Of a stretch of DNA of 64,000 bases, positions 1 to 12,699 are shown piece after piece (position 1 is the stretch's first letter; the number at the start of each line of letters is the position of its first letter). The DNA lies in NCBI RefSeq assembly GCF_900963305.1, contig NC_042521.1, positions 2,065,614 to 2,129,613 on the forward strand. The letters are read 5' to 3'. A program made the translations under genes and the position numbers. This DNA comes from Echeneis naucrates. Lineage: Eukaryota; Chordata; Actinopteri; Carangiformes; Echeneidae. The notes below the pieces were generated by a model. The model was not told where the DNA came from. It worked only from the letters and a program-made list of their open reading frames with translations, and did no database searches.

Positions 1-1678
1 GGCGTACAGAGGCAGGATGAAGCAGCGCCTCAGAGCGTGCATCTTACAGGCAGCAATAGCAAACCAGTGGCAGAGAGCCGAGGAGATCAGCTGGACGCCG
101 ACTGTGATGGCGATTATTCTCGTCTCACGCTGCGGGACGGATTTCACCACGTCCCAGTCCATTTCGGACAGGGGGACGTAGGCTCCCAGCACACAGGCAG
201 TCACTGCGATCCGGAGCAGGCTGGACAGGATGTGCAGGAAGTTCTGGGCTCTTCTCATGTCATTGGAAATTTCCCAGAGGATGACAGAGCGGCCCTTCTC
301 ACCGATCAGTCTGAAGTAGGTCTCCCACCAGTTGAAGGACACCAAGAAGACCCCGCCAACAGCCAGACCGGCCCAAGTGATCGTCCTGACATCTGTTACG
401 TCTTTGGTGATGTACAAGACGAGGAACAGGATGAAACCGGTCACAATGAGGCAGAAGGCAACAATGGACGGAACCAGGAAGCGGTTCCTCTCCTTGGCGG
501 TGCACTGAGTGACCCCCTGCAGGATCGTGGAGAAGACGGCCACGCCATTCAGGATCGTCACGTTGGTCACGATGTCCAAGTGTGGCATCGCAACGATGGT
601 GAGAACTGCTGCTCCGAAGGACACCAGGAACTCAAAGAACAGAACCTGAAGGAGGAGCAGAAGAAGAACATGAAGAATCACACAATAACCTGCGGCCATC
701 AACGAAGGGAGAGCGTTCAGAGAGGATGGCTTACGAAGGCAGCTGTTTTTTTGCTTGGTATCTTTGACGTTTTGTAGCACGCCTTCCAGATGCTTTTGAG
801 AAACAGTAGGACACTTGAGGAGATGAGACAGCAGCCGATACAGAGCAGAGCCACGGGCTTCAGCCTCGCCGGCAGCAGCTGCGTTCCTTCGTTGGAAAAG
901 GTGATGAGAAGGAGGAAAGACGTCTGGAACAGAGAAAGAAAAATGATTTTATCAGTAAAATCAGCAGACCGAGCCTCCAACTAAGAACTACACCAAAAAT
1001 AAACAGAGTAGAATCTGACTGCTGACCGACTTGATATCAGGGAGCAAGAAGTTCATTTCTAGTCAGATTTTAAAAATGTTACAAAAACACAAACCTTGCT
1101 GCATATTGCCAATCCAAAGACAATCACTCCGACTAAGAAAACAGTGATGATCTTTAGTAGTTTGAGTAGTTTCCAGGGAGTGTGTTCGTCTCCAATGATC
1201 GGGACTTCTCGACAAACGTCCCACGGTCTCCTAAACGTCCAAAAAGTCCACGAGTAACGAGTTAGAGAGTTCATACATTAAATCAAAAGAGCTGTAGGAT
1301 CCAATTAAAATGTAGTTATAAAAGATGAATCGCTGATAGACACAGTTTCCTAAGTAAATGTTTACCTCAGTGATAGCGGTTTAAAAAATGTTTTAAAAAT
1401 CATCTAATAAAATTAATAAATGCTATTAAACTACTATAATATAATGTGAAATAGACAGAAGGGCTTTTTACATGTTTACTCATTATTCTTCTTTTGTTTG
1501 TGATGATTAAGATAAAGTATTATATTTATATGATTGGATGAAACAGGACAATAATGCAATAAATCTTTTCACATTATCACCTTAACAACCATAAACTCCA
1601 TAAAAAAAATCAAAATAAAAAAGATTGAAATATTAAATGACTTTGAACTTACTTGATTGTCTCCTTGTCTTCCTCCAT
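1..1678 (-). CDS. chs1: Chitin synthase, N-terminal exons (partial, runs off left edge)
   Basis: Family 2 glycosyltransferase that polymerises UDP-GlcNAc into chitin at the plasma membrane; fishes and amphibians keep such genes. Four coding exons are visible: 1678-1653, 1230-1095, 923-735 and 645-1 (open at the window edge). Phases agree: exon 1 ends two bases into a codon and exon 2 completes it, giving the start MEEDKETIKRPWDVCREVP. The W-D-V-x-R-x-x-P motif followed by a hydrophobic segment ending in SK is typical of the animal chitin synthase N terminus. Exon 3 carries another membrane segment. Exon 4 (215 codons) begins VLFFEFLVSFGAAVLTIVAM and continues through further membrane segments. 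A consensus acceptor just 5' of the ATG (about 1707) implies an upstream non-coding exon. The catalytic EDR and QRRRW motifs lie beyond the edge, so activity cannot be judged. No stop interrupts the visible part. Confidence 0.86.
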
Positions 1679-3319
1679 GCTGACAGGTGTGAATGAATCC
1701 TTCAACTGAAAGGCAATTTATAAGGTACCTGTATGACTCAGAAGGGCGGCGTTCTAAATAACATCAATAATTTTCTCATGGCATGCCGACAGAAACTCCA
1801 AATCAAATCAAATGAAAAAGAAAGAGGGGGTCGACCCAAAGGGAGTATCAGCACCAACAGTATTTTGGAGAAATGATTATTCAAAGTTTGACAGTTTTCT
1901 GGTGCTTGACAGCAGGTCAAAGAAGTCATCAGGAAATCACACACTCAGAAATCCATGAAATTGGTAATTATTAAAATCTCATTCCCAATTATGTCACCAA
2001 CAGAAAAAGTCACAGTACGTCAGCCGTGAGCAGGGGGTTCATTATTTCATCACTTCATCACTACGACTGGAAGAACTCAACAGTTTGGTGAAGGAATGTG
2101 CAGAAACATCCATTTAGGAGAAAAGGTGGACTTGCTAACTTAAAATAACTCAAGTTAAATAGTCATTACAAAGTATGAGCCGTCACATCCTTGATTGGGG
2201 CCGGTGCCAACGTGCGTAAACTGATTGGTAGCACTAAGAATAGCCACGCTCCATGACGTATTGACTGATGACTGCATTTTCAGAACTTACCTACAACAGA
2301 GCCTGGCTGCAAACTTTGCCACTGATTCTACAGCCCCATCTAGCTGTTAGAGATGATTATTTATAGTTTTTATTTTTATTTTATTTTATTTCATAGTTCT
2401 ATTTTCTTTTTTTTTTGTACATGGCTCAGATGTATTGGTCGTAGTGGTTGTAAAGGAGGAAGCCAGCCACTAAATCAGTTGTACAGACACACGTTAGACA
2501 CGTTGCTGACATCTTATCAAAATGAAAATGACGAATGAACTGATGCTTGTGACATTCTTCCTCCAGATGTGATTATCCAAATCAGCCCAAACTCTGATTC
2601 ACACCCAAATATGTTAGCAATGGTAATTCACATTGACAGTGTTGGATACTTGTGGGACTGGTCTGTCATGTTGTAATTAACCACCATTAGTTCTTCTCTT
2701 GTGTCAGTTTTTATTTCTGAAAAGATGAAATGATTTAAACACTCTTGTCCTGCGATCGGATTTTTTTAGTTTTAGTTTTTTATTTGTTTGTCCCAGATGC
2801 TGATTGTTTCGTATTTTTCCCTCCCTGATGTTTGGCAGCATGTTTGTCCCACATTACTGTTACACCGAGCTTCACATGTCAAGTCTGACGTGTGCCAGTT
2901 AAAACACGTGAAGAAGTATGTTCTGTCCTCAGTGGTGCTTCCTGTATTTCCTTATATTAAATATTGGTAGAAGAGGTCTGGTTTCACCAGAATAAATCTC
3001 CTGCAGTTTTCCAGTCTGACTGAAAGCTCCGCAGTTATCAGAGGAAACATAAAACTAGCATGGTAACATAAAAGTCTGCGGATTACCAGAAATCAGACAC
3101 AAACAAGGAGTAGAACTACAGACAACAAATGAAGAAATGGAGTCACGGCTGTGGAAGTCAGGTGCCCTGCTCAAAGGCACATTGACAAAAAGATGTCACA
3201 TAATAAATCAAGTGCTTGTTTTATTTTTTGTATCTAAAAGTGAAAACACTTGCTATAACAGATAAACTCAAGAGCATGATGTCCACTGACAGGTGACGGA
3301 ATGATGTTGATTACCTGGT

Positions 3320-3500
3320 TGCCATGGATACCTGCCAGTGGGTGGGGTCTATCAGGCAACAGGTGAACATTCTGCCTCTTAAAGGAAGTTTTTCTTTGCC
3401 GCTGTCACCAAGTGTTTGCTGTTGGTCTGGACCTGCTCTGTGAAACTTTGTTCTGCTTTGGCGTTATACGAATAAATCAAATTAGATTTGATTTCGTTTG
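3320..3500 (+). repeat. SINE-like interspersed repeat (tail part)
   Basis: The stretch includes CTCTTAAAGGAAGTTTTTCT, a GGACCTGCTCTGTGAAACTT segment, a GGCGTTATACGAATAAA segment and a degenerate ATTTGATTT-type end. This order is familiar from short interspersed repeats scattered through teleost genomes. Exact borders and family name cannot be fixed by eye. Confidence 0.5.
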
Positions 3501-6159
3501 AACTGATTTGAATTCAAGCATGACTAATTGGTGTTAATGACCGTAAAAGTTCTTCACTGCAAGTGGCCAGAAAAAGCTAAAGTGATACCGAAAACATTCG
3601 ATCTCAAGAGATAATCATTCTCTAATCATAATTATTGTATCAAGAATTAAAAGGCCAGCTGTTTGTAATTTGGCTGATTTATTTGAAACCAGAGGAAACG
3701 ATATTAGGAGGAGTAGGTGGAGCTGAAGATCTGACCTGGTCTGGACTCTGGACTGGGGCCTGTCATTTCAGGTGTAAGCTGTCAATCAAGAGGAAGCTCT
3801 AACCCATCCTGCTTTCCTTTTAAAACTTTAAACGTCTTCAGAGCTTTTAGCTGAGGCCCGTAGTTCGTCATGCAGATCGGAGTTTGTTGCTGCTGAAAAC
3901 CATCATATTTTTAAGTGAGTTTTGTGATGCCAGAGCATTTCTCAGCCACCCGTGGCTCAACAGATTCATGTTTTAAGAATGTCAGAGGAATACTAACAAT
4001 TCAACAAACAGGAGAACAGCAGAACACCCTCTGTAGTGTTTTCTAATCCCCACGTCACCGTCCCTCATAAAGAGGTTTCACCTGCAGGTTTTCCCCTGAG
4101 CTGGGACTTCCTCATACACACCACATGGAGTGAAGCTGGGAAAGGAAAACAAACAAGTTTCAGTGCTGCTGGTTGAAATTGATTGAAGTGCCAGTAAATA
4201 CCGTGCTCGTGCGTGCCTCCACTTCCTTCCTTTGTATGAAAACAAAGGCCCAATATGAAAGGTGCTGCCGCCTCATGCTGAGGCAGAATTACATAAATAT
4301 GAGGAAGGAAGTGAAGCTGTGGTATCGAGGTTCAGCTCACACACCCACCCAGACCCAATCTACCTTTGAGTGATCATTACTGTGTACCAAATGTACCAAA
4401 TCAGCGTCATCCAACATTTGACTTATGGCCTAAATTTACAGATCATCTGTGACTTGCTTTAATAGAAAGTCTCTTCGAAGTTGCTGAGTAAGTTAAAGTT
4501 ATTATTATTATAAACAGTAGAGATAATTCATCATTTCTTCTGGTTTCTTCTTTGACTGCTTTGTTGTATAATCTTGTTGTCATGGAGCTGTGTTAATCAG
4601 CAGATTGGCTCGTGGTGCTTCATCAGTTCCTGCTCATGTTTCAGAAGATGCTCCGGCCAACCCAATAGATTGATGAGTCACATTTAAAAGGGAATCATTT
4701 ATCATACCAAGGACGTTAGAATTCAAAAACCAGCTAATTCATAGACAGCCCTCAAAACCAACAGTGGTTTTGGGATGAAGCTGCGTTGAAAAATGTCACT
4801 GAGTGAGTGAGTCAGTGCCGAGAAGCTTCTACCTGCGACAGACATGTGACCTCAGATATCTGCTGATACAGGTGGAGTCTAGATACCATTTTAAAATGTT
4901 AACGGTGAAGTGTTGCCAGCTGCTGCCTTTAGGAATCAACGAAAGCTGCAGTGACGGCCACGTGTCACTCCCTGTTCTGTCACTAATTACTTTTGATTTG
5001 TTTTCATTCTTCACTAAGCGCACGCCTTTTTCCTCAGCTGTTACTGTCTCTGCTGAGAAAATAAACCTTACAGCCTACTGTCATCTATGATACGCCATTT
5101 AAATGAACGTTTTGCTTTAATAAGTCACTGAATATGCTTCACCCTAATTATATCTGGAAAAATGGCCAATGTACGTGAGCCAGCTCTGCAGTGTAATTAA
5201 AGCAATGACCACTTTGAGGTTATCACCCTTTATTGGGAATGTTTATCACAGCCGTCAGTGTTTTTTTCCTGAATCATTGATCAGGTGAAAAAAAAAAAAA
5301 ATGCAATGTAAGAACTCAACAGTTAAAGGTCCCATATTGTGAACGTCTCCCGTGTTGATATCTATAGAGATATAGAGATATTGATGTGCTCTTAAGAACT
5401 AAACGAGTATCGCAGTGTCTTCTGAGTGACCTAATGAAGGTGAAGCAGATTTCAGGTATACGGTCTGGATGGTGTTGCAGCTTGAGAGAATGGCTGATGG
5501 TGTGACATCACAAAGTTACAAAAGTCTTGACAGTTTGATAGTTTGACACAGGCTGTGCACATTTAGCTGCTGCTTTATAACCATACGCACCTTCTACAAA
5601 GTGGGACCTTCAAAAAGAAAAAAGTACTCTCTTCAAGCACATCAGTAAAAGCCACAACATTTAATTATGTGTGGAATGTAAAAATATTAACATTCGGTAT
5701 CTTCAATGAAACGCGTGTAACTGAGCAGGTCGCTGCCGTGAGAACTGATCCAGCCCAAAGCTTTCTCAGCTGTCCCACTGACCCAGCTCTGAAATGTAGA
5801 GTGAAGGACCAGCCACTGCACAGCTCAGAAATTGATTTACTTGAAGCCACTTTTGGAGGGAAACAAATGTCAGTTTAAGCTGCAGGTGATTCATGCAGGG
5901 AAAGTGGCAGGTGGATTTTTGGGACCGGTACCTCCCGTCCTGATGGTCGTCAGTGAACAACACAGCAGTCCTCAAAAACACCTCCGTCAGTTTCTTTCTG
6001 TCAAGTCTTGGTTCTTCATCTGAGCTGACACTTTTGCTCTCACCACAAAATAGTAACACAAATCAGGGATGTGACCGTGAGCTGCTAAAACACACAACAC
6101 AACAAAAATCATCCATTCACTACTAGTGAGTCACATTTGTTCCAAAAGAGAACAATACC

Positions 6160-6184
6160 AAAAAAAAAAAAAAAAAAAAAAAAA
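6160..6184. repeat. A homopolymer tract
   Basis: About 24 consecutive A residues, 110 bp 3' of the slc39a7 stop (a T run on the coding strand). Either a simple repeat or the A tail of an old insertion; no target-site duplication was found. Confidence 0.8.
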
Positions 6185-6297
6185 CACACCCCTGACAAAA
6201 ATAATCATCTTTTAATTAAAACCACCTGTTTAACCTTTTTGGCCCTTTTCTCTCTCCGTCTCTGGCGCTTTGTAAGGACGGTCCTCTCGGCTGTGTC

Positions 6298-8976
6298 TCA
6301 CTCGTACTCTGCGATCAGCACCATCATGCCGACTCCAAACAGCAGGGCCAGAATCTCCATTAGGGATTGGCCGAAACTGGAGCGGCCCGCCAGCAGCTCT
6401 GGGAGCACAGTCACCGTTGCGATGTAAACGAACCCGCCGGCTGTGAAGGGCAGAATCCAGGCGGTCGCCGCGGCGCCCACGCCTTCAGCAAATAGGGAGC
6501 AAGCTGTTCCAGCCAGAGCTCCCAAGGCTGTCAGCAGCTGTAGACACATGGCCTGATGGGACAGAGGGGCGGGATTATTTAACATTTATCATCTGATCTC
6601 TCCGTCTTTGTTAATGAGGTGTAGGTTTTTAGTGATTTGTATGTATGACAATAAAGGCATCTTTTTCTAAAAAGCTCTGTGTCATTTTGGTTGTTTTATA
6701 GACATTTCAGTCTCAGGATTTTTCAGCTAATCTAAAGTTATTTTGTCATTAAGCCGTGTAAGTGTCAGAATAACAAGCCAGTAGACTCGGCAACGAGATA
6801 AGTCTTTGGCTGGCTACCTTTCTCTTGGTGCAACCCGACTGCACAAGGATGGCAAAGTCTCCGATCTCATGCGGGACCTCGTGCAGCAGGATGGTGAGAG
6901 TGGTGACAGCACCCACTGCTGGGCTGACCAGGAAGGACGCTCCGATTGCCAAGCCGTCAGTAAAGTTATGTGTGAAGTCGGCTGCCAGGTTGAGGTAACC
7001 AGACACCTTGATATCTGTGTTAGGGCAGAGGACAGAGTGAAGGAAAGCACCTTTTCCGCTCATCTGAGAGTTAAAAAGAAGTTACCCTCTAATTTGGTTT
7101 CTCGTGGTGTCATGCCACCATGCTGACCAGCAGAGGGCATTATCACATTAGGATCAGATCAGAAGTCACTGGAAATCACCTGAGCTGCTCTTCTCCTCTT
7201 TCTTTGGGGCCTTCTTGGCTTTGCCTCCTTTCTCCTCTTTCTTCTTATTTTCCTTTTCTTCCTCTCCATCACTGTCTTTTTCCTTTGAAGCAGCTGCAAA
7301 TGTTACACCGACATAAGTTAAAAAAAATTCCCTGGTGTTGAGATTTTATTTGATTAGTTTTATTTTAAATAAACAAAAATGCAATGAACAATTTTAAGAT
7401 TATTCCTGTTCATGTATTCACAGAAAGAATGCAGGTGAGCCTCTTCATACCATGTGAGTGGCCGTGGGAATGTCCATGACTGTGCCCTCCCTTAAGGAGA
7501 CGCACAAATTTCTCGACAACCAGGAAGGCAATGATCCCGCCGAGAACCCACAGACCCACCGCCATCATGTGAGCGTGGGCAGCTCCTGTGAAGGGAGATG
7601 ATGATGACAATCGTCAACATAGCTCAAAAGGTTAAAAACACTTCATCATAAAAAAGTTGACCGTGGGCCTTTTTTGGCGAGGACCAGCAGACTACATGTA
7701 CAATCATATAGAGCGGTAGTTACTGCGCACCGTGGGAGTGCCCGTGGTCATGTGAGTGTCCATGATCTTCCTCTCCATGATGGGAATGAGGCTCTGTAAG
7801 AAGAGAGAAAATAAGAAGCCTGACATTAAAAACTTAGAAAGATCCACCAACTGTTAGTAAAAGAGCAAAAAGACTCGTTGACCTGCTACCTACCCAGAGC
7901 GTGTGGTATGAGGTGGAGGAAGGCATCACCCAGCAGTCCACCGGACGCAAAGCTGAGCAGAACTTTGAGCAGGTTCTGGTGCTGGTCACTGTTGGACTGA
8001 ACTGGGATCAGAAAGAGGATGAGGAAAGGAGCCGCACTGATCAGCAGGGTCGCTCCGATAGCCTGCGGACGAGGAGACATTCATCAGCATCAGCAGGAGA
8101 GAAAATCTTCAAAACTGCAAGACCGGCTCAGGTCAAACACCGGGAACATTTACATGCACTTGATAAAATGGAGTAAAGTGTTTTTTGTGAACAGAACAAC
8201 ACAACAACACACAACACAACTGCAGCTGCATCTTTGCTTGTTTGGCAAACAGACATGACATTTAAGTACCTCAGACTAAAACACTGAGCAAACATTTCTG
8301 TTCCTAAAATTTAGCTTTCAATAAATAGTACAAACTCACTGTAATTATTTTATGCTAACATTAAACTGGAGCAGAAGAGGAAATTCGGGGAAACAACTCG
8401 CTCTTGCTCTCAGCACAAACTAGCTGCTGTTGAAACACGGGATCTGGCTCTCGTGGACGTAATCACAACATCTCAAATTGGTAAACACTGATCCCAGTGT
8501 GACCACACCTGCATCCAGAGCTCCACAATGTCCCTCTTCTCTGCCTCCGCCTCTCGCTTCACTCTCTCCCCTCCGTGTGAGTGTGCAGTCTCCTCCTTGT
8601 GCACCCGAACAACATCCTCATGGTGGGCGTGGGCGTGGCCATGCCCATGATCATGAGCATGTGCGTGTCCGTGATCATGAGCGTGTGCGTGCCCGTGATG
8701 CTCCTCTTCGGGCGTTGGGATGTTGGCCTCAGCGCTCCACTTACTTGCTCCATGGAACATCTTCACTTGAGCGCCGTGTGAGTGTCCATGGTGGTCATCT
8801 TCGCCATGGGAGTGGCCATGGTGATGGTGTCCATGGTGATGATGACCGTGGTGATGGTGACCATGACCATGGCCGTGGTCTCCATGCGAGTGGCTGTGAG
8901 CGAAGGTTGAATGGGGGGCTAACAGCAGCGCTGCAGATGTGGCCAGCGTCAGCACCAGCAGATGTGAGCAGCCCAT
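6298..8976 (-). CDS. slc39a7: Zinc transporter ZIP7 (SLC39A7), complete
   Basis: ER/Golgi zinc transporter that releases zinc into the cytosol. Seven coding exons: 8976-8509, 8062-7894, 7793-7731, 7585-7451, 7293-7180, 7014-6818, 6552-6298, giving 466 codons plus stop, close to the usual family length. All junctions are GT-AG with matching phases. The product has a signal peptide ([20 protein letters not shown]), a long His/Gly/Asp-rich lumenal arm (roughly residues 27-140), more HSHG blocks after TM2 and TM3, and a charged Lys/Glu loop (about 280-315). The LIV-1 family metal site is intact: HNFTD at 332-336 and HEVPHEIGD at 361-369. A non-coding first exon ends at 9634 with a consensus donor and its partner acceptor is at 8991, so the ATG lies 15 bases into exon 2. 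slc39a7 is a conserved MHC-linked gene in vertebrates, which fits the class I cluster next to it. Confidence 0.96.
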
Positions 8977-9633
8977 TTTGTCTCCTTTGACTAAAAGAGA
9001 AATGAAGAACACAGAATAAATAAAAACCCAACAAACAGCAACATATTCGAACATCTACTCAATTCCAGATCAGAGCAATGCTCTGGTTTTATCCCATTAG
9101 ACAAACACAGACCCGGACAGGACAAATGAATCAGCAGATCCAGGTGAACAGTGAACAACTTCCTCCAGAGGTTTGTTGTGTTTCTTCATGTGTTCCACTC
9201 TGGACTCATCATCCCAGTGTGGTCAGGTGGGCTTCAGATTATCACCACATCTGGTTCAGGTGCTGGAACTGAAGTCTGTCTGCAGTGAGACCAAGCTTTT
9301 CACTGTTCACATCCAGATGTGCTGTGCTCTGCTTCCCTCTGACGAAAAGCACTTTAAACAAGGTCTGCTGCTGTTTGCTAACTTTGAGTTCCCTTTGTTT
9401 GCTCGGACAGGGCATAAAGCGGATAATCTCCCACAATCTCGACTGTAATCCGACAGCAAACAGTGAAAGTCACCCAGTAAAACAGCGAGCATCGACCGCT
9501 GCAGTCTGGAGGACTTCAGCGACGCCTGCTAGCAGCAGAGCTAGCTGTTAGCTCGCTTGCTAACAAGTTGCTGCAGCGGCAGCGACGTTTGCTAAAAGCG
9601 ACACGGCGAGAAAAACAAACCGTAAAGTCTCAC

Positions 9634-9755
9634 CGGGTTGTGTCGGATATCGGTGCTGGCCGGGCTGCAGGATGACCCTCCGTCACACCGACTGTGTGTC
9701 CGGTAAAGTGCTGATTATCCGCTCCGGTGCTGCTGGTGGCTCCGGATAAGACGTG
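9634..9755 (-). other. slc39a7: slc39a7 non-coding first exon (approximate 5' end)
   Basis: The 3' border at 9634 is a good donor (CCG|GTGAGA, minus strand). The far end is not visible from sequence. The segment is CpG-richer than its surroundings, consistent with a housekeeping promoter and 5' UTR. Confidence 0.6.
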
Positions 9756-9779
9756 GCATTTACTCAAGTCAACTTGAAA

Positions 9780-9789
9780 TCTCGCGAGA
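9780..9789. promoter_or_regulatory. TCTCGCGAGA promoter palindrome
   Basis: Perfect ten-base TCTCGCGAGA palindrome just upstream of the slc39a7 first exon. This element is known from TATA-less housekeeping promoters. A near copy (TATCGCGAGA) lies at 9952-9961, between slc39a7 and class I gene 1. Confidence 0.6.
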
Positions 9790-10157
9790 ATACGTTTCAA
9801 CCCGAATCAGCCTCCTTATGTGCTCCCTCTTAGTTCGAATAAGAATCAAAATGTACTCTGTTTGTAAATGAGGTTGTTATAATATTCAACAAACTTCTTT
9901 ACAATAAACTATAAACGATGCATGACTTTATGTGAGATGATGCAAAGGAAATATCGCGAGATGACGTATTTTGAACTTCCCTCCGGTGTATCCTGCAGAA
10001 AAACAGGATGCGACTAAAACTGCTTGCAGCCTGAATTCATATTTTCAGTGTGGAGCCTTAAATCAGCATGTTATAGATATGTTTAGTGGCTGCAATTCAT
10101 GTTTTTTTTTTTTTTTTTTTTACATGTAGCTGCCTAATAACCAGAATAGAAAGTTTT

Positions 10158-10184
10158 TTGTTGTTGTTGTTGTTGTTGTTGTTG
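10158..10184 (+). repeat. (TTG)n microsatellite
   Basis: Nine uninterrupted TTG units about 155 bp upstream of the gene 1 ATG, preceded by an 18-base T run near 10100. Confidence 0.9.
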
Positions 10185-10339
10185 AGAGCTGCATGTCAGT
10201 TCATAAAATGTCTGATGTTTTATTTACCAGTTACACATTTAAACGTTTGGAAAGCATGTTTTTCTCTCTTGCTGGCTGACACTCCCACTTTCTCCTGGTT
10301 CAGACTGACTGACTCCTCCTTGGTTCAGCTGGGAAGACA

Positions 10340-12699
10340 ATGAACATGAAGGAGCTGTTTGTGTTGCTCCTCATGAGTCATATTACAACACCAGGTAAGA
10401 GCAGCTTTTTATTTCATCTTCCTGATATTTTTCTGCTGTAACGGGTTTTTAATCTAGTCTTTGTTGTGTCTGGAGCAACACTCTGAAGAGCGAACTATAC
10501 TTTCATTTTCACTTTTTGTCAAGCAAGTCGCATTGAACTTAAATAAACGTGATTGCATGTATGTATCATTAAAGATATTTCAGTATTATTGGTATTTCAC
10601 ATAAAAGTCAGCAGACAACATACATTTCTGTTAATTTAGGAAAGATACTTGCTGTCTTCACTTTTCGATATGTGACATTGTCATTATAATAAAAATCATT
10701 TTTAGCAGAAAGGGAGCTTGTAAGTGACATATTATTTTGAGGCCAATTGAAATCTCTTTTTTGGGTCCCACAGTGAAACACTCCCTGAAATACATTCTGA
10801 CTGCGACTTCTGGAGTATCAAACCTTCCAGAGTTCATGGGAGCCGCAACGGTTGATGAAGTTCAAATAGGCTACTGTGACAGCAATATAAAAGTAGCTGA
10901 ACCGAAACAAGACTGGATGAAAAAGCTGATAAAAGACGATCCTCAGCACCTGGAGTGGTACTTACTGAAGTGTTCTGAAACTCAGCAAGTCTTCAGAGCA
11001 AACATCGATGGCTTGAGGCAACGGCTAAACCAAACTGGAGGTACAGTACAATTAAGTGTATGTGCACATGCAGTTTTATGTTCTCTGTGCTCAAAGACGA
11101 ACTAGTTCCCAATTTAAACAGATGTACTCATGTTGTTTTGAGGAGAAATCCCAATCTTGAGTAAAACAGAGTCACAACTGCTTTTGTTTCCCTAAAATTA
11201 TCTGAGGTCCCTGAAAGCTTTCCAACATCCTCACGTTTCCTGAGATGATCAGAGCAGTTCACTCTGATGTACTCTGTAAATCTGCAGATGTGACCTGAGG
11301 TACAGCTGTGATGTCAGTTAATGACCTCACTGTCTCTGTCTTTTTCAGGTGTCCACATTTTACAGAAGATGAATGGCTGCGAATGGGACGAAGAGACTGG
11401 GGAGGTTGTTGGTTTTAATCAGTATGGTTATGACGGAGAAGACTTCATAACGTTGGACCTGCAGGCACTGACGTGGGTCGCTCCAGTACCGCAGGCTGTC
11501 ATCACTAAACTGAGATGGAATACTGAAAAGGCGAGATTAGAACACAATAAATACTTCTATATCCACAAATGTCCTGAATGGCTGAAGAAGTATGTGAAAT
11601 ATGGACGGAGGTTTCTTCAGAGAACAGGTAGGATTACATGAATGGTTGGCTATTGATACAACAGACATTTCTCCTTAATTAACTGGAACGTTTAAACGAA
11701 AAGGCAACAATATATGGGCACATACAACTTCTTTATCTATCACATGTCAGTATGAACTCATCTCTCTCCCTGCAGACCGTCCCTCAGTGTCTCTCCTCCA
11801 GAAGTCTTCCTCCTCTCCAGTCAGCTGCTTCGCTACAGGTTTCTACCCGAACAAAGCCGTGTTGTTCTGGAGGAAAGATGGAGACGATCTCCATGACAAC
11901 GTGGAAGAAGGACAGATCCTCCCCAACCCTGATGGAACCTTCCAGAAGAGTTCAGACCTGGACCTTTCATCAGTCAGACCTGAAGACTGGGGGAAGTATG
12001 AATGTGTGTTTCAGCTTGATGGGCTGAAGGATGACATCATCACCAAACTGGACCAATCAGACATCAGGACCAACGATAAGATTTGGATCAGAGGAGATGA
12101 AGGTGGAAAACACTTTTAGTCAATGAGTCATCAGCTAGTCTGGTTCTCCTCTGACCTCTGACCTCTGACCTGGGCAGCTTCTGATTGGTCTGTTTTCTCC
12201 CAACAGAGAAGTCCACCCCCCTGATCGCCATCATCGTCGCTGCCGTCGTCATTCTTGCTCTCATCATCGCTGGTGTTGGATTCTTCATCTACAAAAAGAG
12301 AAGTGGTGAGAGACCAAACCAGAGACGCTGACTCTGTTTTTCAGAGTTTTCATTTTAGCTTCATCCAGATTTCAGAGTGAAAGCAACTTCAGCTTCTGGC
12401 TGCAGTTTGATGATGATGATGATGAAATGGACGGCTCATAGAACAGAAATAATTCCTGATTTTCTGCTGAAATATTTCTCTCTTTTTCCTTTCAGACAAG
12501 CGTCCTCCATCTCGTAAGTAACATTTGTTGTGTGGTTTTGGTGTTGAGTGTGAAGAACGTTGTCAGGACAGTTTCCTGCAGTGTTAGCTGTTGGTCAAAC
12601 AGAGTCAGTTCAGAGGAGGATGTGGACTAACTGTGTGTTTCTGACCTCACAGCTGTGAGCAACCCAGAGGTCATGGAGCAGCTGAATCCAGGACCCTGA
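10340..12699 (+). CDS. MHC class I gene 1 (U-lineage type), complete
   Basis: Membrane heavy chain that would pair with beta2-microglobulin at the cell surface. Exons: leader 10340-10394, alpha1 10774-11040, alpha2 11349-11627, alpha3 11776-12102, connecting/TM 12207-12305, tail 12496-12513 and 12653-12699; 363 codons plus stop, all phase 1. Alpha1 opens VKHSLKY and ends in the NQT glycosylation site; alpha2 has its two cysteines (GCEW and HKCPEWL). Canonical peptide-end residues are mixed: Y7, R84, T143, W147 and Y171 are kept, while position 59 is H, 146 is R and 159 is F. Alpha3 is the shared cluster type but its 3' end runs 24 bases further than in genes 2, 3, 5 and 7-10. The tail ends VSNPEVMEQLNPGP and is unique in the cluster. 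A spliced 3' UTR is likely (donor 12721, acceptor about 12891). Probably expressed, likely non-classical or divergent. Confidence 0.92.

Larger units (their letters stand above)
1707..6297. other. Spacer between chs1 and slc39a7
   Basis: About 4.6 kb of AT-rich DNA between the chs1 5' end and the slc39a7 3' end. It should hold the chs1 promoter and the slc39a7 3' UTR. I see no spliced gene or RNA gene. It contains a SINE-like tail (about 3320-3500), T/A-rich low complexity (2367-2418) and a 24-base A tract (about 6160-6184). Short open frames here lack any recognisable family. Confidence 0.6.

Noticed and set aside
37-777. 246-codon plus-strand open frame
   Set aside because: Antisense to chs1 exons 3-4; the minus-strand reading is a clear membrane protein with family motifs and consensus splice sites.
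8478-8990. 170-codon plus-strand open frame
   Set aside because: Antisense of the His/Gly-rich first coding exon of slc39a7; low-complexity codons keep several frames open.
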